From assembly GCF_000003605.2 (NCBI RefSeq), contig NW_003115444.1:1-31751 (forward strand): DNA of 31,751 bases. The letters are read 5' to 3'. The notes beneath the pieces are model-generated. The model saw nothing but the letters and a program-made list of their open reading frames with translations, did no database searches and was not told the DNA's origin. Below are positions 21,682 through 31,751 of the stretch, piece by piece. A program made the position numbers and the translations under genes. Origin of the DNA: Saccoglossus kowalevskii (Eukaryota; Hemichordata; Enteropneusta; Harrimaniidae). Every line of letters starts with the position of its first letter. Position 1 is the first letter of the stretch.

Positions 21682-21781
21682 GTCAGTGACCGACAAATAT
21701 TTAAAGTAAAGCACAATCGTTCGTGGTTAGTACTTGCATGGGCGACTCCCTGAGTAAACGAGCCGTTGATTCAATTTTTTT
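21680..21781 (+). pseudogene. 5S-derived relic, type b (copy 24)
   Basis: A 1-bp loss turns the GGTCA-GG-TGACC of other copies into GGTCA-G-TGACC, a perfect inverted repeat with a 1-bp spacer. Otherwise type b with T7 at 21775-21781. Confidence 0.78.
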
Positions 21782-22619
21782 GTTTCGTCACACATATGGA
21801 AAAGATATAAGACAACGTTCCTGCATTCTTTCTTACTGTTGTATCAATCATTTATAGTGGCAAATCGTGGAATATTTGTAACTTTTTGAAATTAATGGAA
21901 AGTTTTCAAATTCCTTCTAATTTTCTAGAACATGTTGATGCTGTCGGCACGTAGTGGGTTTTAAGCTGTCAACACACCGTACAAAGTTGTTCAAAGTGAT
22001 TGCAAAGTTGTGCAAAGCTATTTCAAAGTTGGTAGGTGTATTTGTATATATGACTAAAGTTATTGGCATACAGAAACGCGCAGTTGTAAAGTCGAAAACG
22101 TGAATAAAAGCCAGTTGAAAGCAGCCTATATATGTTGACATGAGCTGACTGTAAAATGCTAGAAAACAGCGTGCAAAGTATAAAAACGATGGAAATGTTG
22201 GCGGAGTTGCTTGTATATTTAACCTAAGTCATTGTCATGACAACCCAGCAGTTGAATTTCGAAAATATTAAGTAAATGTTCCGAGAATGCCTCATATATA
22301 AGCAGATTATCATAACAGCCAACCAAAAAATCGACAACAAACTGCTTACAAAGTAGTGAAAATCGATTGCAAAGTTGGTAGTTTCATTTCTAATGGTTAC
22401 CTGTGATAACATATTAAAAGATGCCATAGTTACAAATTCAAAAATGTGAATAAATAGTTCGTGATTTGCAGTTAAATTACCGGAGTGTTCCTAAAGGTAT
22501 TTAGAGGTCATAGGTCAAATATAGAAAGCACTTGTTCAGCAATATCGATTTTAGAACATTCAAAAACATGAAGTAGCCGCTAATTCTACTTAATTTCAAA
22601 TAATTCATGCAGCTGTCTG
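21682..22619 (+). repeat. Satellite copy 24 (938 bp), type b, partner of copy 12
   Basis: Lost bases at GGTCAGTGACC (1), CGTTGATTCAA (1) and GAACATGTTGATGC (3). Shares CCAACCAAAAAATCG and AGACAACG with copy 12. Private AACCCAGCAG lies in subrepeat B. Confidence 0.97.
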
Positions 22620-23564
22620 GTCCGGTGAACGACAAATATTTAAAGTAAAGCACAATCGGGCATGGTTAGTACTTGCATGGGAGACTCCCTGAGTAAACGA
22701 GCCGTTGAATTCAATTTTTTTGTTTCGTCACACATATGGAAAAGATATAAGGCAACGTTCCTGCATTCTTTCTTACTGTTGTATCAATCATTTATAGTGG
22801 CAAAACGTGGAATATTTGTAACTTTTTCAATTAATGGAAAGTTTTCAAATTCCTTCTAATTTTCTAGAAAATGTTGTTGATGCTGTCGGCACGTAGTGGG
22901 TTTTAAGCTGTCAACACACCGTACAAATTTGTTCAAAGTGATTGCAAAGTTGTGCAAAGCTATTTCAAAGTTGGGTAGGTGTATTTGTAAATATGACTAA
23001 AGTTATTGGGCATACAGAAACGCGCAGTTGTAAAGTCGACAACTTGAATAAAAAGCCAGTTGAAAGCAGCCTATATATGTTGACATAAGCTGACTGTAAA
23101 ATGCTAGAAAACAGCGTGCAAAGTATAAAAACGATGGAAATGTTGGCGGAGTTGCTTGTATATTTAACCTAAGTCATTGTCATGACAACCCCGCAGTTGA
23201 ATTTCGAAAATATTAAGTAAATGTTCCGAGAATGCCTCATATATAAGCAGATTATCATAACAGCCAACCGAAAAATCGACAACAAACTGCTTACAAAGTA
23301 GTGAAAAGCGATTGCAAAGTTGGTAGTTTCATTCCTAATGGTTACCTGTGATAACATATTAAAAGATGCCATAGTTACAAATTCGAAAATGTGAATAAAT
23401 AGTTCGTGATTTGCAGTTAAATTACCGGAGTGTTCCTAAAGGTATTTAGAGGTCATAGGTCAAATATAGAAAGCACTTGTTCAGCAATATCGATTTTAGA
23501 ACATTCAAAAACATGAAGTAGCCGCTAATTCTACTTTATTTCAAATAATTCATGCAGCTGTCTG
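22620..23564 (+). repeat. Satellite copy 25 (945 bp)
   Basis: Head begins GTCCGGTGAACG. ACAAATTTG, GTAAATATGAC and ACATAAGCTG link it to copy 7; GAAAATGTTG and TTTTTCAATT link it to copy 28. Three 1-bp homopolymer gains (TTGGGTAG, ATTGGGCAT, AATAAAAAGCC) lie within about 80 bp. Confidence 0.96.
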
Positions 23565-24496
23565 GTCAGGTGACCGACAAATATTTAAAGTAAAGCACAA
23601 TCGTTCGTGGTTAGTACTTGCATGGGCGACTCCCTGAGTAAACGAGCCGTTGAATTCAATTTTTTTGTTTCGTCACACATATGGAAAAGATATAAGGCAA
23701 CGTTCCTGCATTCTTTCTTACTGTTGTATCAATCATTTATAGTGGCAAATCGTGGAATATTTGTAACTTTTTTCAATTAATGGAAAGTTTTCAAATTCCT
23801 TCTAATTTTCTAGAACATGTTGCTGATGCTATCGGCACGTAGTAGGATTTAAGCTGTCAACACACCGTACAAAGTTGTTCAAAGTGATTGCAAAGTTGTG
23901 CAAAGCTATTTCAAAGTTGGTAGGTGTATTTGTAAAGTTATTGGCATACAGAAACGCGCAGTTGTAAAGTAGAAAACTTGAATAAAAGCCAGTTGAAATC
24001 AGCCTATATATGTTGACATGAGCTGACTGTAAAATGCTAGAAAACAGCGTGCAAAGTATAAAACGATGGAAATGTTGGCGGAGTTGCTTGTATATTTAAC
24101 CTAAGTCATTGTCATGACAACCCCGCAGTTGAATTTCGAAAATATTAAGTAAATGTTCCGAGAATGCCTCATATATAAGCAGATTATCATAACAGCCAAC
24201 CGAAAAATCGACAACAAACTGCTTACAAAGTAGTGAAAAGCGATTGCAAAGTTGGTAGTTTCATTCCTAATGGTTACCTGTGATAACATATTAAAAGATG
24301 CCATAGTTACAAATTCGAAAATGTGAATAAATAGTTCGTGATTTGCAGTTAAATTACCGGAGTGTTCCTAAAGGTATTTAGAGGTCATAGGTCAAATATA
24401 GAAAGCACTTGTTCAGCAATATCGATTTTAGAACATTCAAAAACATGAAGTAGCCGCTAATTCTACTTTATTTCAAATAATTCATGCGGCTGTCTG
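23565..24496 (+). repeat. Satellite copy 26 (932 bp), type b, shortest
   Basis: Has lost 10 bp (TTTGTAAAGTTATT for the usual TTTGTATATATGACTAAAG form) plus 1 A in TATAAAACG. Shares GCTGATGCTATCGG and the GGATTT form with copies 1 and 27. Confidence 0.97.
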
Positions 24497-25439
24497 GTCA
24501 GGTGACCGACAAATATTTAAAGTAAAGCACAATCGGGCGTGGTTAGTACTTGCATGGGAGACTCCCTGAGTAAACGAGCCGTTGAATTCAATTTTTTTGT
24601 TTCGTCACACATATGGAAAAGATATAAGGCAACGTTCCTGCATTCTTTCTTACTGTTGTATCAATCATTTATAGTGGCAAATCATGGAATATTTGTAACT
24701 TTTTTTCAATTAATGGAAAGTTTTCAAATTCCTTCTAATTTTCTAGAACATGTTGCTGATGCTATCGGCACGTAGTGGGATTTAAGCTGTCAACACACCG
24801 TACAAAGTTGTTCAAAGTGATTGCAAAGTTGTGCAAAGCTATTTCAAAGTTGGTAGGTGTATTTGTATATATGACTAAAGTTATTGGCATACAGAAACGC
24901 GCAGTTGTAAAGTAGAAATCTTGAATAAAAGCCAGTTGAAATCAGCCTATATATGTTGACATGAGCTGACTGTAAAATGCTAGAAAACAGCGTGCAAAGT
25001 ATAAAAACGATGGAAATGTTGGCGGAGTTGCTTGTATATTTAACCTAAGTCATTGTCATGACAACCCCGCATTGAATTTCGAAAATATTAAGTAAATGTT
25101 CCGAGAATGCCTCATATGTAAGCAGATTATCATAACAGCCAACCGAAAAATCGACAACAAACTGCTTACAAAGTAGTGAAAAGCGATTGCAAAGTTGGTA
25201 GTTTCATTCCTAATGGTTACCTGTGATAACATATTAAAAGATGCCATAGTTACAAATTCGAAAATGTGAATAAATAGTTCGTGATTTGCAGTTAAATTAC
25301 CGGAGTGTTCCTAAATGTATTTAGAGGTCATAGGTCAAATATAGAAAGCACTTGTTCAGCAATATCGATTTTAGAACATTCAAAAACATGAAGTAGCCGC
25401 TAATTCTACTTTATTTCAAATAATTCATGCAGCTGTCTG
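24497..25439 (+). repeat. Satellite copy 27 (943 bp)
   Basis: Type a head joined to a body like copy 1 (AAATCATGG, GCTGATGCTATCGG, AGTAGAAATCTTG). Then CCCCGCATTG and CATATGTAAG as in copy 16. Appears to be a mosaic of three variant lineages. Confidence 0.97.
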
Positions 25440-26379
25440 GTCAGGTGACCGACAAATATTTAAAGTAAAGCACAATCGGGCGTGGTTAGTACTTGCATGG
25501 GAGACTCCCTGAGTAAACGAGCCGTTGAATTCAATTTTTTTGTTTCGTCACACATATGGAAAAGATATAAGGCAACGTCCTGCATTCTTTCTTACTGTTG
25601 TATCATCATTTATTGGGGAAAAACGCGAAATATTTGTAACTTTTTCAATTAATGGAAAGTTTTCAAATTCCTTCTAATTTTCTAGAAAATGTTGTTGATG
25701 CTGTCGGCACGTAGTGGGTTTTAAGCTGTCAACACACCGTACAAATTTGTTCAAAGTGATTGCAAAGTTGTGCAAAGCTATTTCAAAGTTGGTAGGTGTA
25801 TTTGTATGTATGACTAAAGTTATTGGCATACAGAAACGCGCAGTTGTAAAATCGAAAACTTGAATAAAAGCCAGTTGAAAGCAGCCTATATATGTTGACA
25901 TGAGCTGACTGTAAAATGCTAGAAAACAGCGTGCAAAGTATAAAAAACGATGGAAATGTTGGCGGAGTTGCTTCTATATTTAACCTAAGTCATTGTCATG
26001 ACAACCCCGCAGTTAAATTTCGAAAATATTAAGTAAATGTTCCGAGAATGCCTCATATATAAGCAGATTATCATAACAGCCAACCGAAAAATCGACAACA
26101 AACTGCTTACAAGTAGTGAAAAGCGATTGCAAAGTTGGTAGTTTCATTCCTAATGGTTACCTGTGATAACATATTAAAAGATGCCATAGTTACAAATTCG
26201 AAAATGTAAATAAATAGTTCGTGATTTGCAGTTAAATTACCGTAGTGTTCCTAAAGGTATTTAGAGGTCTTAGGTCAAATATAGAAAGCACTTGTTCAGC
26301 AATATCGATTTTAGAACATTCAAAAACATGACATAGCCGCTAATTCTACTTAATTTCAAATAATTCATGCAGCTGTCTG
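25440..26379 (+). repeat. Satellite copy 28 (940 bp), Y-like tail
   Basis: A dense patch of change at about 25578-25632 (AACGTCCTGC, TATCATCATTTATTGGGG, AAAACGCGAAATATT). The tail (ATGTAAATAAATAG, ACCGTAGTG, GAGGTCTTAGG, CATGACATAG) matches the tail of copy 33. Confidence 0.96.
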
Positions 26380-27322
26380 GTCAGGTGAATGACAAATATT
26401 TAAAGTAAAGCACAATCGGGCGTGGTTAGTACTTGCATGGGAGACTTGCTGAGTAAACGAGCCGTTGAATTCAATTTTTTTGTTTCGTCACACATATGGA
26501 AAATATATAAGGCAACGTTCCTGCATTCTTTCTTACTGTTGTATCAATCATTTATAGTGGCAAATCGTGGAATATTTGTAACTCTTTCAATTAATGGAAA
26601 GTTTTCAAATTCCTTCTAATTTTCTAGAACATGTTGTTGATGCTGTCGGCTCGTAGTGGGTTTTAAGCTGTCAACACACCGTACAAAGATGTTCAAAGTG
26701 ATTGCAAAATTGTGCAAAGCTATTTCAAAGTTGGTAGGTGTATTTGTATATATGACTTAAGTTATTGGCATACAGAAACGCGCAGTTGTAACGTCGAAAA
26801 CTTGAATAAAAATCAGTTGAAAGCAGCCAATATATGTTGACATGAGCTGACTGTAAAATGCTAGAAAACTGCGTACAAAGTATTAAAAACGATAGAAATG
26901 TTGGCGGAGTTGCTTGTATATTTAACCTACGCCATTGTCATGACAACCCTGCAGTTACATTTCGAAAACATTAAGTAAATGTTCCGAGAATACCTCATAT
27001 ATAAGCAGATTATCACAACAGCCAACCGAAAAATTGACAACAAACTGCTTACAAAGTAGTGAAAAGCGATTGCAAAGTTGGTAGTTTCATTCCTAATGGT
27101 TACCTGTGATAACATATTAAAAGATGCCATAGTTACAAATTCGAAAATGGGAATAAATAGTTCGTGATTTGCAGTTAAATTACCGGAGTGTTCCTAAAGG
27201 TATTTAGAGGTCATAGGTCAAATATAGAAGGTACTTGTTCAGCAATATCGATTTTAGAACATTCAAAAACTTGAAGTAGCCGCTAATTATAATTAAATTC
27301 AAGTAATTCATGCAGCTGTCTG
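26380..27322 (+). repeat. Satellite copy 29 (943 bp), X type
   Basis: X-type variants shared only with copy 34: GAGACTTGCTGAG, GAAAATATATAAGG, AACTCTTTCAATT, GGCTCGTAGTGG, CAAAGATGTTC, GCAAAATTGTG, GTAACGTCG, AAAAATCAGTTG, GCGTACAAAG, CCTACGCCATTG. The tail has CTAATTATAATTAAATTCAAG. Confidence 0.97.
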
Positions 27323-28265
27323 GTCAGGTGACCGACAAATATTTAAAGTAAATCACAATCAGACATGGTTAGTACTTGCATGGGAGACTCCCTGAGTAAA
27401 CGAGCTGTTGAATTTAATTTTTTTGTTTCGTCACACATATGGAAAAGATATAAGGCAACGTTCCTGCATTCTTTCTTACTGTTGTGTCAATCATTTATAG
27501 TGGCAAATCGTGGAATATTTGTAACTTTTTGCAATTAATGGAAAGTTTTCAAATTCCTTCTAATTTTCTAGAACATGTTGTTGATGCTGTCGGCACGTAG
27601 TGGGTTTTAAGCTGTCAACACACCGTACAAAGTTGTTCAAGGCGATTGCAAAGTTGTGCAAAGCTATTTCAAAGTTGGTAGGTGTATTTGTATATATGAG
27701 TAAAGTTATTGGCATACAGAAACGCGCAGTTGTAAAGTCGAACACTTGAATAAAAGCCAGTTGAAAGCAGCCTATATATGTTGACATGAGCTGACTGTTA
27801 AATGCTAGAAAACAGCGTGCAAAGTATAAAAAACGATGGAACTGTTGGCGGAGTTGCTTGTATATTTAACCTAAGTCATTGTCATGACAACCCCGCAGTT
27901 AAATTTCGAAAATATTAAGTAAATGTTCCGAGAATGCCTCATATATAAGCAGATTATCGTAACAGCCAACCGAAAAATCGACAACAAACTGCTTACAAAG
28001 TAGTGAAAAGCGATTGCAAAGTTGGTAGTTTCATTCCTAATGGTTACCTGTGATAACATATTAAAAGATGCCATAGTTACAAATTCGAAAATGTAAATAA
28101 ATAGTTCGTGAGTTGCAGTTAAATTACCGTAGTGTTCCTAAAGGTATTTAGAGGTCATAGGTCAAATATAGAAAGACTTGTTCAGCAATATCGATTTTAG
28201 AACATTCAAAAACATGAGGTAGCCGCTAATTCTACTTTATTTCAAATAATTCATGCAGCTGTCTG
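27323..28265 (+). repeat. Satellite copy 30 (943 bp), Y type
   Basis: Y-type variants shared with copy 33: AAATCACAATCAGACATGG, GAGCTGTTGAATTTAAT, GTGTCAATC, ATATGAGTAAAG, TCGAACACTTG, GGAACTGTTGG, TTATCGTAAC. Only a few differences separate the two over about 0.9 kb. Confidence 0.97.
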
Positions 28266-28367
28266 GTCAGGTGACCGACAAATATTTAAAGTAAAGCAAA
28301 ATCGTTCGTGGTTAGTACTTGCATGGGAGACTCCCTGAGAAAACGAGCCGTTTAATTCAATTTTTTT
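28264..28367 (+). pseudogene. 5S-derived relic, a/b recombinant (copy 31)
   Basis: Has the type b ATCGTTCG but the type a GGGAGAC. This is the only copy in which the two otherwise linked positions are split. T7 at 28361-28367. Confidence 0.78.
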
Positions 28368-29208
28368 GTTTCGTCACACATATGGAAAAGATATAAGGCA
28401 ACGTTCCTGCATTCTTTCTTACTGTTGTATCAATCATTTATAGTGGCAAATCGTGGAATATTTGTAACTTTTTGCAATTAATGGAAAGTTTTCAAATTCC
28501 TTCTAATTTTCTAGAACATGTTGTTGATGCTGTCGGCACGTAGTGGGTTTTAAGCTGTCAACACACCGTACAAAGTTGTTCAAAGTGATTGCAAAGTTGT
28601 GCAAAGCTATTTCAAAGTTGGTAGGTGTATTTGTATATATGACTAAAGTTATTGGCATACAGAAACGCGCAGTTGTAAAGTCGACAACATGAATAAAAGC
28701 CAGTTGAAAGCAGCCTATATATGTTGACATGAGCTGACTGTAAAATGCTAGAAAACAGCGTGCAAAGTATAAAAACGATGGAAATGTTGGCGGAGTTGCT
28801 CGTATATTTAACCTAAGTCATTGTCATGACTACCCCGCAGTTGAATTTCGAAAATATTAAGTAAATGTTCCGAGAATGCCTCATATATAAGCAGATTATC
28901 ATAACAGCCAACCGAAAAATCGACAACAAACTGCTTACAAAGTAGTGAAAAGCGATTGCAAAGTTGGTAGTTTCATTCCTAATGGTTACCTGTGATAACA
29001 TATTAAAAGATGCCATAGTTACAAATTCGAAAATGTGAATAAATAGTTCGTGATTTGCAGTTAAATTACCGGAGTGTTCCTAAAGGTATTTAGAGGTCAT
29101 AGGTCAAATATAGAAGGTACTTGTTCAGCAATATCGATTTTAGAACATTCAAAAACATGAGGTAGCCGCTAATTCTACTTTATTTCAAATAATTCATGCA
29201 GCTGTCTG
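28266..29208 (+). repeat. Satellite copy 31 (943 bp)
   Basis: TCGACAACATGAATA, GCTCGTAT, CATGACTACC, GAAGGTACTTG and CATGAGGTAG are shared with copy 32. Confidence 0.97.
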
Positions 29209-30148
29209 GTCAGGTGACCGACAAATATTTAAAGTAAAGCACAATCGGGCGTGGTTAGTACTTGCATGGGAGACTCCCTGAGTAAACGAGCCGTTGAATT
29301 CAATTTTTTTGTTTCGTCACACATATGGAAAAGATATAAGGCAACGTTCCTGCATTCTTTCTTACTGTTGTATCAATCATTTATAGTGGCAAATCGTGGA
29401 ATATTTGTAACTTTTTGCAATTAATGGAAAGTTTTCAAATTCCTTCTAATTTTCTAGAACATGTTGTTGATGCTGTCGGCACGTAGTGGGTTTTAAGCTG
29501 TCAACACACCGTACAAAGTTGTTCAAAGTGATTGCAAAGTTGTGCAAAGCTATTTCAAAGTTGGTAGGTGTATTTGTATATATGACTAAAGTTATTGGCA
29601 TACAGAAACGCGCAGTTGTAAAGTCGACAACATGAATAAAAGCCAGTTGAAAGCAGCCTATATATGTTGACATGAGCTGACTGTAAAATGCTAGAAAACA
29701 GCGTGCAAAGTATAAAAACGATGGAAATGTTGGCGGAGTTGCTCGTATATTTAACCTAAGTCATTTTCATGACTACCCCGCAGTTGAATTTCGAAAATAT
29801 TAAGTAAATGTTCCGAGAATGCCTCATATATAAGCAGATTATCATAACAGCCAACCGAAAAATCGACAACAAACTGCTTACAAAGTAGTGAAAAGCGATT
29901 GCAAAGTTGGTAGTTTCATTCCTAATGGTTACTTGTGATAACATATTAAAAGATGCCATAGTTACAAATTCGAAAATGTGAATAAATAGTTCGTGATTTG
30001 CAGTTAAATTACCGGAGTGTTCCTAAAGGTATTTAGAGGTCATAGGTCAAATATAGAAGGTACTTGTTCAGCAATATCGATTTTAGAACATCAAAACTTG
30101 AAGTAGCCGCTAATTATAATAAATTCAAGTAATTCATGCAGCTGTCTG
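29209..30148 (+). repeat. Satellite copy 32 (940 bp), X-type tail
   Basis: Body like copy 31 with CATTTTCATGACTAC. From about 30058 the tail switches to the X form (AACTTGAAGTAG, CTAATTATAATAAATTC), matching the tail of copy 29 except for three lost bases. Confidence 0.97.
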
Positions 30149-31093
30149 GTCAGGTGACCGACAAATATTTAAAGTAAATCACAATCAGACATGGTTAGTA
30201 CTTGCATGGGAGACTCCCCTGAGTAAACGAGCTGTTGAATTTAATTTTTTTGTTTCGTCACACATATGGAAAAGATATAAGGCAACGTTCCTGCATTCTT
30301 TCTTACTGTTGTGTCAATCATTTATAGTGGCAAATCGTGGAATATTTGTAACTTTTTGCAATTAATGGAAAGTTTTCAAATTCCTTCTAATTTTCTAGAA
30401 CATGTTGTTGATGCTGTCGGCACGTAGTGGGTTTTAAGCTGTCAACACACCGTACAAAGTTGTTCAAAGCGATTGCAAAGTTGTGCAAAGCTATTTCAAA
30501 GTTGGTAGGTGTATTTGTATATATGAGTAAAGTTATTGGCATACGGAAACGCGCAGTTGTAAAGTCGAACACTTGAATAAAAGCCAGTTGAAAGCAGCCT
30601 ATATATGTTGACATGAGCTGACTGTAAAATGCTAGAAAACAGCGTGCAAAGTATAAAAAACGATGGAACTGTTGGCGGAGTTGCTTGTATATTTAACCTA
30701 AGTCATTGTCATGACAACCCCGCAGTTAAATTTCGAAAATATTAAGTAAATGTTCCGAGAATGCCTCATATATAAGCAGATTATCGTAACAGCCAACCGA
30801 AAAATCGACAACAAACTGCTTACAAAGTAGTGAAAAGCGATTGCAAAGTTGGTAGTTTCATTCCTAATGGTTACCTGTGATAACATATTAAAAGATGCCA
30901 TAGTTACAAATTCGAAAATGTAAATAAATAGTTCGTGATTTGCAGTTAAATTACCGTAGTGTTCCTAAAGGTATTTAGAGGTCTTAGGTCAAATATAGAA
31001 AGCACTTGTTCAGCAATATCGATTTTAGAACATTCAAAAACATGACGTAACCGCTAATTCTACTTAATTTCAAATAATTCATGCAGCTGTCTG
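30149..31093 (+). repeat. Satellite copy 33 (945 bp), Y type
   Basis: Near-duplicate of copy 30. Differences seen include GACTCCCCTGAG (extra C), CAAAGCGATTG versus CAAGGCGATTG, and ATACGGAAAC. The tail switches to GAGGTCTTAGG and CATGACGTAACC, as at the end of copy 28. Confidence 0.97.
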
Positions 31094-31751
31094 GTCAGGT
31101 GAACGACAAATATTTAAAGTAAAGCACAATCGGGCGTGGTTAGTACTTGCATGGGAGACTTGCTGAGTAAACGAGCCGTTGAATTCAATTTTTTTGTTTC
31201 GTCACACATATGGAAAATATATAAGGCAACGTTCCTGCATTCTTTCTTACTGTTGTATCAATCATTTATAGTGGCAAATCGTGGAATATTTGTAACTCTT
31301 TCAATTAATGGAAAGTTTTCAAATTCCTTCTAATTTTCTAGAACATGTTGTTGATGCTGTCGGCTCGTAGTGGGTTTTAAGCTGTCAACACACCGTACAA
31401 AGATGTTCAAAGTGATTGCAAAATTGTGCAAAGCTATTTCAAAGTTGGTAGGTGTATTTGTATATATGACTTAAGTTATTGGCATACAGAAACGCGCAGT
31501 TGTAACGTCGAAAACTTGAATAAAAATCAGTTGAAAGCCGCCAATATATGTTGACATGAGCTGACTGTAAAATGCTAGAAAACTGCGTACAAAGAATTAA
31601 AAACGAAAGAAATGTTGGCGGAGTTGCTTGTATATTTAACCTACGCCATTGTCATGACAACCCTGCAGTTACATTTCGAAAACATTAAGTAAATGTTCCG
31701 AGAATGCCTCATATATAAGCAGATTATCGTAACAGCCAACCGAAAAATTGA
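31094..31751 (+). repeat. Satellite copy 34, partial (658 bp), X type
   Basis: Near-duplicate of the first two thirds of copy 29. It is cut by the window edge inside subrepeat B, just before the CAAAG that opens C. Small differences: AAAGAATTAAAAACG, GAATGCCTC and TTATCGTAAC. Confidence 0.97.

Larger units (their letters stand above)
1..31751 (+). repeat. Satellite DNA array, ~943-bp unit, 33.7 copies
   Basis: The same roughly 943-bp sequence recurs head to tail from the first to the last base, with no spacer and no inverted copy. I set boundaries at the GTCAGGTGAC landmark, which follows GCAGCTGTCTG in nearly every copy. Most neighbours differ by scattered substitutions and 1-bp indels; by eye they are well above 90% identical. 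The DNA is A+T-rich, about two thirds by eye. Both ends are cut by the window, so the true length is unknown. Each unit carries a 5S rRNA-derived head, an unassigned A+T-rich stretch, and three and a half diverged ~175-bp subrepeats. Arrays of this kind are typical of eukaryotic heterochromatin; the chromosomal position is not visible here. No stretch over 300 bp lacks the repeat. Confidence 0.98.

Noticed and set aside
1-31751. CRISPR array
   Set aside because: The repeats are 943 bp and contiguous, with no short repeat-spacer alternation.
1-31751. Transposable element, telomeric repeat, tRNA or large rRNA genes
   Set aside because: I saw no reverse transcriptase or transposase coding, long terminal or inverted repeats, TTAGG/TTAGGG runs, or tRNA box A/B pairs on either strand.

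Overview
The whole window is a single uninterrupted head-to-tail tandem array of an A+T-rich satellite DNA. The repeat unit is about 943 bp. I count 33 complete copies and one partial copy, all in the same orientation. Copy boundaries fall at 1, 945, 1882, 2824, 3766, 4708, 5650, 6594, 7539, 8483, 9426, 10369, 11312, 12256, 13199, 14141, 15083, 16026, 16969, 17912, 18856, 19801, 20739, 21682, 22620, 23565, 24497, 25440, 26380, 27323, 28266, 29209, 30149 and 31094. Copy lengths run from 932 to 945 bp; 12 of 33 are exactly 943 and 23 are 942-944. The array runs off both window edges. I find no real protein gene, tRNA, intact transposon, CRISPR array or unique sequence. The short ORFs (about 60-134 codons) recur once per repeat because the DNA itself is copied.

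Each repeat is composite (offsets from the copy start). Offsets 1-102 are a degenerate, 5S rRNA-derived segment on the + strand. It keeps recognisable box A, intermediate-element and box C sequence and ends in a T-run like a Pol III terminator. Offsets 103-306 are A+T-rich sequence of unknown origin. Offsets 307-944 are three diverged subrepeats of about 170-190 bp (A 307-498, B 499-673, C 674-840) plus a truncated fourth (D', 841-944) that runs into the next 5S-like segment. Subrepeat A opens with five CAAAG pentamers spaced 10, 11, 10 and 11 bp, close to the DNA helical pitch. It appears to have gained a 21-bp internal duplication relative to C.

Above the repeat unit there is longer-range order. 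Pairs of copies 12 repeats apart (about 11.3 kb) share private variants (6/18, 8/20, 9/21, 12/24). The right end shows two diverged types, X (copies 29, 34) and Y (copies 30, 33), arranged as if an X-Y dimer had been amplified and then interrupted. These patterns fit unequal exchange and gene conversion in a homogenising array.

The organism is a eukaryote, on the basis of the long satellite and the eukaryotic-type 5S segment. The GGGCGTGG spelling in that segment resembles invertebrate, perhaps arthropod, 5S genes as I remember them, but taxonomy below 'animal' is a guess. A centromeric, pericentromeric or other heterochromatic location is likely for such an array but cannot be read from the sequence.
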